DNA of 7,022 nucleotides from positions 1 through 7,022 of the forward strand of contig JAUWMW010000120.1 of the NCBI GenBank assembly GCA_030612965.1. Reading direction: 5' to 3'. Shown here one piece after another: positions 1 through 4,391 of this stretch (within the stretch, counting starts at the first letter, position 1; each line of letters starts with the position of its first letter). This DNA comes from a bacterium. GTDB lineage: Bacteria; Zixibacteria; MSB-5A5; GN15; FEB-12. The notes under the pieces were generated by a model that searched no databases, was not told where the DNA came from, and was given only the letters and a program-made list of their open reading frames with translations. Position numbers and translations under genes: made by a program.

Positions 1-9
1 AATCACAAC

Positions 10-38
10 TTGACTCGCCGGCACGGAATTTGTTTCAT
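10..38 (+). promoter_or_regulatory. Possible weak sigma-70-like promoter
   Basis: TTGACT at 10-15 matches the -35 consensus at five of six positions. With a 17-base spacer it faces TTTCAT at 33-38, which matches the -10 consensus at only four of six and lacks the important second-position A. Transcription from it would start near 45 and give a short leader that still includes the ribosome binding site. The position is sensible, but the -10 is poor and the sequence upstream of the window is unseen, so the barrel gene could equally be read through from upstream. Confidence 0.2.
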
Positions 39-52
39 GCTTTTAGAAAAAC

Positions 53-57
53 GGAGG
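53..57 (+). promoter_or_regulatory. Shine-Dalgarno site of the barrel protein gene
   Basis: GGAGG lies five bases before ATG 63. It decides the start: the frame is open back to a TTG at 30, but initiation there would place this motif inside the coding region and add eleven polar or charged residues ahead of a good signal peptide. An ATG-TTA-TGA minimal reading frame (58-66) overlaps the true start and is probably fortuitous. Confidence 0.75.
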
Positions 58-62
58 ATGTT

Positions 63-1811
63 ATGACCAAACGGATAGTGGTTCTCGCTTCAGCAACGTT
101 AATCATCCTGTCAGCTTGTGCGGCAGCGGCTCCAGGTGAAACCGGTTATCAGGACTATCAACGGTCGGATCGCTACGTGGAACTGTTTCGCATTGTCTAC
201 CACAAGGACGATATCTCGATTCACGTTGCCGATTCCAATCGTGAAATCACGACGCAATTCCCTCGCAAGGGCGTGACGATCAAGAACGGGGTCGTCAGCG
301 CCGACGGCGTACCTATCTTTGACAAGGATGGGTTGATTCTGGAGGGCGTGAGGCGCAATCTTGAGGAAGTCGTCGATGTCGGTATTCTCGATGAGGGTGA
401 TTATTTTGCCATCTCGTTCTTGACCATCCCCGGTGAATCGCGCCGTGTGACCCGTCTCAAGAAAGGTAATCGAATCAGCTTCGATCAACCCATTGTCATC
501 GAGGAGGACGAGTTCGTCCGAGGGCTTGCGTTCAGTGTCATTGGCGATATCGAGGTCTACGGCGAGGTCAACAAGGATGTGCTGTCTCTTTTCGGAAACG
601 TGTACGTAGGACCGGCAGCAGTGGCTCGAGGTGATTTGGCTACCCTGACCGGCCGGGTCGACGTGGCGCGAGACGCCACCGTGTACGGCGAGATGTACAC
701 TCATGACGAACGCCGCGTCGCACGCCGCCATCGCTTCCGTCGCCGAGTAGACCGCTTCGACATGACCGGAGCCTTCGAGTACAACCGAGTCGATGGTTTG
801 CTGCTCGGTCTCGGTGGGGAGTTCGAGGATCCAGATTCGCTCCTGCCTCAAATCTGGATGGATGGAGCGTACGCCTTTGCTTCGGAGAGATGGCGCTTCG
901 ATTTCGGTCTGGAACAGACAATCCTGCGGAACCCGGCGCTGGCTGTCGGTGGGGAATACTACCGTCACTTAGTCTCGGAGGATGACTGGCTGTTGAGCGA
1001 CTGTGAAAACACCGCTTTCGCGCTGCTGGTCGGTGAGGACTATAAGGACTACTATGAGGCAGAGGGCGGCTGGGCTTATGCGCGTTTCCGACCTGTGAAC
1101 ACAACCCTGCTTCAAGTTGGCTATAGTTATGAGGAAACCAAGTGGCTCGCGGCTCACCACAATCTGTGGCATCTATTCAGCGGCGACAAAAGATTCTGCG
1201 ACAACTACGCCACCGTCGACAGCAGCTACCAAGCTGATCTGATTAGCGAAATCGACTCGACAACCAACGCCTACCTCTCCGTTGACCTTGACTGGAACAC
1301 CGGCGATCCGGATGATGGGTTCGGCCGTTCCTCATGGCGGCTCGAATCTTCGTTGGAGTACGCTCACCCTGACTTGTCATCAGACTTCGATTACCGTCGG
1401 TACACCCTTGCTCTTACTCGTTTCCAAAAAGTGCACCGGCGCTCGATGTTGATTCTGCGGGGAATGTACGGCGGCAGCGACGGCTACCTTCCGATCTACA
1501 AGCGGTTCTTCCTTGGTGGTCTCGGTACCCTGCGAGGATATGACCACAAAGAGTACATGGGCACCCGCTTCTGGATGGCCAATGCTGAATACCGTACGCG
1601 CTTTCCGGCTACCGATATCGCGACATCGATTATTTGGGATATGGGCCAGATCGCCAACGAGATAAGCTTAGGCGATGACATCGAACTTAAGCACTCGCTG
1701 GGGATTGCCCTGTCGTTCGGCAGCGATTTCCGTATCAGCCTCGCCAAGCGGCTGGACAGTTCCGACGACGACGATCCCGAAATCTATGTCCGCCTGGCCC
1801 AGGTTTTTTAG
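63..1811 (+). CDS. Outer-membrane beta-barrel protein (BamA/TamA-like surface antigen) with bactofilin-like periplasmic repeat
   Basis: The product is 582 residues from ATG 63. Residues 1-24 form an export signal (basic MTKR, hydrophobic core) ending in L-S-A-C at 16-19, which fits a lipobox, followed by AAAA, which could instead be a signal peptidase I site. Residues 30-150 are beta-rich with no family I recognise. Residues 156-212 repeat a short pattern of the type G-x-V-x-V-x-x-x-A-x-V-x-G-D, like the beta-helical repeats of bactofilin/polymer-forming proteins. From about 230 to the end, alternating aromatic and polar strands suggest a beta-barrel of roughly 350 residues. The motif GGLGTLRGY (485-493) followed by an N-A-E-Y-R-x-R-F stretch (507-514) is the conserved Omp85/D15 signature, and the protein ends in Phe as outer-membrane barrels commonly do. 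No POTRA repeats are visible. Cys313 and Cys379 are the only cysteines in the mature barrel and might pair. Family-level identity is fairly secure; a role in protein insertion, secretion or plain surface structure is not determined. Confidence 0.8.
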   Translation: MTKRIVVLASATLIILSACAAAAPGETGYQDYQRSDRYVELFRIVYHKDDISIHVADSNREITTQFPRKGVTIKNGVVSADGVPIFDKDGLILEGVRRNLEEVVDVGILDEGDYFAISFLTIPGESRRVTRLKKGNRISFDQPIVIEEDEFVRGLAFSVIGDIEVYGEVNKDVLSLFGNVYVGPAAVARGDLATLTGRVDVARDATVYGEMYTHDERRVARRHRFRRRVDRFDMTGAFEYNRVDGLLLGLGGEFEDPDSLLPQIWMDGAYAFASERWRFDFGLEQTILRNPALAVGGEYYRHLVSEDDWLLSDCENTAFALLVGEDYKDYYEAEGGWAYARFRPVNTTLLQVGYSYEETKWLAAHHNLWHLFSGDKRFCDNYATVDSSYQADLISEIDSTTNAYLSVDLDWNTGDPDDGFGRSSWRLESSLEYAHPDLSSDFDYRRYTLALTRFQKVHRRSMLILRGMYGGSDGYLPIYKRFFLGGLGTLRGYDHKEYMGTRFWMANAEYRTRFPATDIATSIIWDMGQIANEISLGDDIELKHSLGIALSFGSDFRISLAKRLDSSDDDDPEIYVRLAQVF

Positions 1812-1837
1812 GAGGATAGAATCAGGCTGCACCAGGT

Positions 1838-2473
1838 ATGCAGAGAATCTTGCATCTAACGCGACTGTTGGCGGTGGTGATACTTCTCATCGCCCCGGCT
1901 CCTGACGGGCACAGCGCCGAGCAACTGGACTTCGGTGTTTTCGACAACGAGCCGCGCTTGGCAGCTTGGCTGGACCTGGCTCCGCTGGTGTCGTCGACCC
2001 GGGTCGACAATATCCGCGACGGAATCGACTTGGTCATTGATTTCCAATTGACCCTGAAACGTCCTCGACGCCTCTGGGGCGCTGAAACAGTAGAAGTCAA
2101 GGGCGGGATGGTGAGAATTGGATATCGAATAATCACCGAGGATTTCGTTCTCCAGACGGGCGGCAGAGATTTCCAACAGTCCGGCAGATTCGCCACGCTG
2201 GCCGGGATGCATCGATTCCTGGCTGACTCAGTCGTCATCGACTTGATCGATTACGCCCGATTGGATAGCCTCAGCCGCTACCACCTCAGTCTCGAGCTAA
2301 CGTGTATCTCCATGACCGGCTATACCTTAGCGCCGAGAAGCGACTCCCTCAAGAACGATGAGTCGGCTCTCGAATACCTTTTTCGACACTTCTTGAAACT
2401 CACTGGCTTTGGTCGAGAGAGTTTTTCCGGCCGTACCCTGCCGTTCTCACCGGCCGAGGTTCGTCGCAAGTAA
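1838..2473 (+). CDS. Exported DUF4390-like protein of unknown function
   Basis: The product is 211 residues. Residues 1-27 are a clear signal peptide (MQR, then a hydrophobic LLAVVILLIAP core, probable cleavage after GHSA), so the mature protein is periplasmic or secreted. The body matches the pattern I recall for DUF4390: a first strand ending in DNIRDGIDLVIDFQLTLKR (57-75), an Arg-Leu-Trp near 78-80 where the family has an Arg-Trp/Tyr-Trp element, a G-Y-R strand (95-97), then R-F-A-T-L (117-121) leading into a helix. Length is close to the family's usual about 190-210. Function of the family is unknown. The start is the first ATG after an in-frame TAG at 1817; no good Shine-Dalgarno lies at normal distance. 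It follows the barrel gene by 26 bases and is probably cotranscribed with it. The DUF4390 assignment is from memory of the family pattern and is the main uncertainty; export is more certain. Confidence 0.75.
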   Translation: MQRILHLTRLLAVVILLIAPAPDGHSAEQLDFGVFDNEPRLAAWLDLAPLVSSTRVDNIRDGIDLVIDFQLTLKRPRRLWGAETVEVKGGMVRIGYRIITEDFVLQTGGRDFQQSGRFATLAGMHRFLADSVVIDLIDYARLDSLSRYHLSLELTCISMTGYTLAPRSDSLKNDESALEYLFRHFLKLTGFGRESFSGRTLPFSPAEVRRK

Positions 2474-2581
2474 CAAAGAGAACATCGGTTAGGAAGACCT
2501 GGGACTTTGGGTCGGTTAATGCTTCGTCCCTTAAGGCCGATAACTGAAACAGTGTAAACGTCTGTTTGAGAGATCGGCTGA

Positions 2582-4390
2582 ATGACATCTATTGACCAAA
2601 AAAAGACCCCCAGGAGCACCAATAAGCCTCCTGATCCACATGACAAGACCGTGTCGTCCGGGGATACCGCTGACATCTTCGCCGACCTGGAAGCAACGCT
2701 GGATGAGGTAGCCGATACCAATCCGCGCATCGATCTGAGAAACCCTGACGGCGCCAAGGCAACCGCCGATCTTCAGGCGTTACTGACCGTTTTGCATGCC
2801 ATCAATTCGTCGCTGCTCCTGGACGATGTGCTGCAAATCGTCATGCGCAAGGCGATCGAACTGATGCAGGCGGAGCGCGGCTTGATCATGCTGCTGGACG
2901 AGAACGGAGCGCTTCAGATCCGCACCGCCTACAACCTGTGTCAGGAAGAGATGATGGAGGAGGAGTTCAGGATATCGAATTCCGTGACCTCACAGGTGGC
3001 GGCCACCGGTAAGTCGGTCTATACCTCCGATGCCCTCTCCGATGAACGCTATGCTCAGCAGGCGTCGGTTGTCGAATTGCACCTGCGCTCGATCATGTGC
3101 GTACCGATCAAGGATAAGGATGAGATCATCGGCGTCATATACGTCGACAATTCCAACGAAGCGCGGATGTTTCTCAAGTCCGATCTGTACCTGTTCGAAC
3201 TGTACGCGCAGGCGGTTTCGGGAGCTTTTCGTAATGCCGCCCACTACGATTCGCTGCTAAGGCTGAAGAAGTACAATGAGTCGGTGATCAGCAAGTCTCC
3301 GATCGGGATGGTAGTAATAGATGAGCGCGGCAGGGTGGTCACGATCAATTCGAGCGCCCTGGAGATTCTTGAGGTAAATGTTGATACCGTCAGGACGTTG
3401 GGCAACGGTGAACCGCCGACCATGTTCCTCGATCTCCTGCCGTCAGATCAGCAGGGCAGTTGGCAGAGCATGATCAACACAGCTCTTGTTACCGCAGAAG
3501 ACTTCTCAGACCCGCGCTATTTTCACAATACCGGCTATGTCGAAAAAGTATTGTCGATAAAGATCTCTTCCATTTCCGCCTTACCACAAGGTGACAACGG
3601 GTTGATAGTAACGATTGAGGACATCACCGAGAAAGTGGTGATGGAAAAATACGTTATCCTCTCAGAAAAGCTTGCCGCCAAAGGTGAGATGGCTGCCTCC
3701 ATCGCACATGAACTCAATAACTATCTGGCCATCGCCTCAACCAACGCCGAACTGATGGGGATGAATCTCGATCGCGAGAAGTACGATAAGGCCCGCTTCA
3801 ACGCCAAGTCGATAGTTGAGAATGTCTTCAAAATCAAGCGATTCGTCGACAACCTGATGGACTTCTCCAAGCCGGAGCCGGAGTATATCAGCTACGATGT
3901 CAAGCACTTGATCGAGGATCTTCTGTTCACGATGCGGGTGCAGCCGAGGTTCAAACGGATGCACTTCACAATCGACCTTGGTCAAGACATTCCCAATCTG
4001 GAGATGGATGTAGGTCAGATTCAACAGGTGCTGATGAACCTACTCAACAATGCCGCGGATTCTATCGAAGAAAGAGTTAACAACGAGCAGAACGCCGGTA
4101 AGGATTTTAGGCGCGAAATCAGTATTGTTACCAACTACAGTGATCGAACAGAACGAATCTCTATTGAGATATCCGACAATGGCACCGGCATGTCGGAACA
4201 AACTCTGGCCAAAGTTTTCACGCCGCACTTCACCACGAAGAAAGGTGGTCATGGGCTGGGGTTGTCCAACTGCAAGAGGATAATTGAAAACCACCAGGGG
4301 GAGTTGACGGTCAGGTCATCCGCCGCCGGAGGTACTGCATTTACGGTGATCCTGCCCCGCCTCCGCACCACCCCAACCGCACGAGAATAA
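2582..4390 (+). CDS. Cytoplasmic sensor histidine kinase, GAF-PAS-HisKA-HATPase
   Basis: The product is 602 residues with no transmembrane segment, so it is a soluble sensor kinase. Residues 1-60 are polar and probably disordered. GAF domain about 62-222, including a conserved R-S-I-M-C-V-P-I core (169-176) and G-V-I-Y-V-D-N (184-190). PAS domain about 231-350, starting NESVISKSPIGMVVID and ending in T-I-E-D-I-T (344-349). HisKA about 360-430 with the H-box IAHELNN: His376 is the expected phosphorylation site, with Glu377 and Asn380 fitting the HExxN arrangement linked to phosphatase activity. HATPase_c about 475-592: N-box with Asn486 and Asn490, G1 box DNGTG (532-536), F-box Phe546/Phe550, G2 box GGHGLGL (555-561). 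All catalytic boxes are intact. The H-box proline is replaced by Tyr381. There is no receiver domain and no response regulator gene in the window. The start is forced by a TGA directly before ATG 2582; only a weak GAGAG (2568-2572) precedes it. The signal sensed by GAF/PAS is unknown. Confidence 0.93.
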   Translation: MTSIDQKKTPRSTNKPPDPHDKTVSSGDTADIFADLEATLDEVADTNPRIDLRNPDGAKATADLQALLTVLHAINSSLLLDDVLQIVMRKAIELMQAERGLIMLLDENGALQIRTAYNLCQEEMMEEEFRISNSVTSQVAATGKSVYTSDALSDERYAQQASVVELHLRSIMCVPIKDKDEIIGVIYVDNSNEARMFLKSDLYLFELYAQAVSGAFRNAAHYDSLLRLKKYNESVISKSPIGMVVIDERGRVVTINSSALEILEVNVDTVRTLGNGEPPTMFLDLLPSDQQGSWQSMINTALVTAEDFSDPRYFHNTGYVEKVLSIKISSISALPQGDNGLIVTIEDITEKVVMEKYVILSEKLAAKGEMAASIAHELNNYLAIASTNAELMGMNLDREKYDKARFNAKSIVENVFKIKRFVDNLMDFSKPEPEYISYDVKHLIEDLLFTMRVQPRFKRMHFTIDLGQDIPNLEMDVGQIQQVLMNLLNNAADSIEERVNNEQNAGKDFRREISIVTNYSDRTERISIEISDNGTGMSEQTLAKVFTPHFTTKKGGHGLGLSNCKRIIENHQGELTVRSSAAGGTAFTVILPRLRTTPTARE

Positions 4391-4391
4391 C

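Noticed and set aside
30..62. Upstream TTG start extending the barrel protein by eleven residues
   Set aside because: It would bury the GGAGG site inside the gene and disrupt the signal peptide; ATG 63 has ideal spacing.
111..968. Long open frame of 285 codons on the minus strand
   Set aside because: It lies wholly opposite the barrel gene, has no ribosome binding site or recognisable domain, and its product has no coherent hydrophobic or motif pattern. The + strand frame has a signal peptide and the Omp85 motif.
1822..2238. Minus-strand frames of 138 and 118 codons opposite the DUF4390-like gene
   Set aside because: Two different minus frames are open over the same stretch, which is expected of codon bias in the real + strand gene. 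Neither product resembles a known protein.
2501..2530. Inverted repeat GGGAC/GTCCC in the 2474-2581 gap as a possible terminator or regulatory hairpin
   Set aside because: The stem is only five pairs with a 20-base loop and no T-run follows, so it is not a credible terminator.
2531..2559. Possible internal promoter before the histidine kinase (TTAAGG ... TGTAAA)
   Set aside because: The -35 matches only three of six and the -10 four of six, with 16-base spacing. This is no better than chance, although the 108-base gap leaves room for a promoter I cannot identify.
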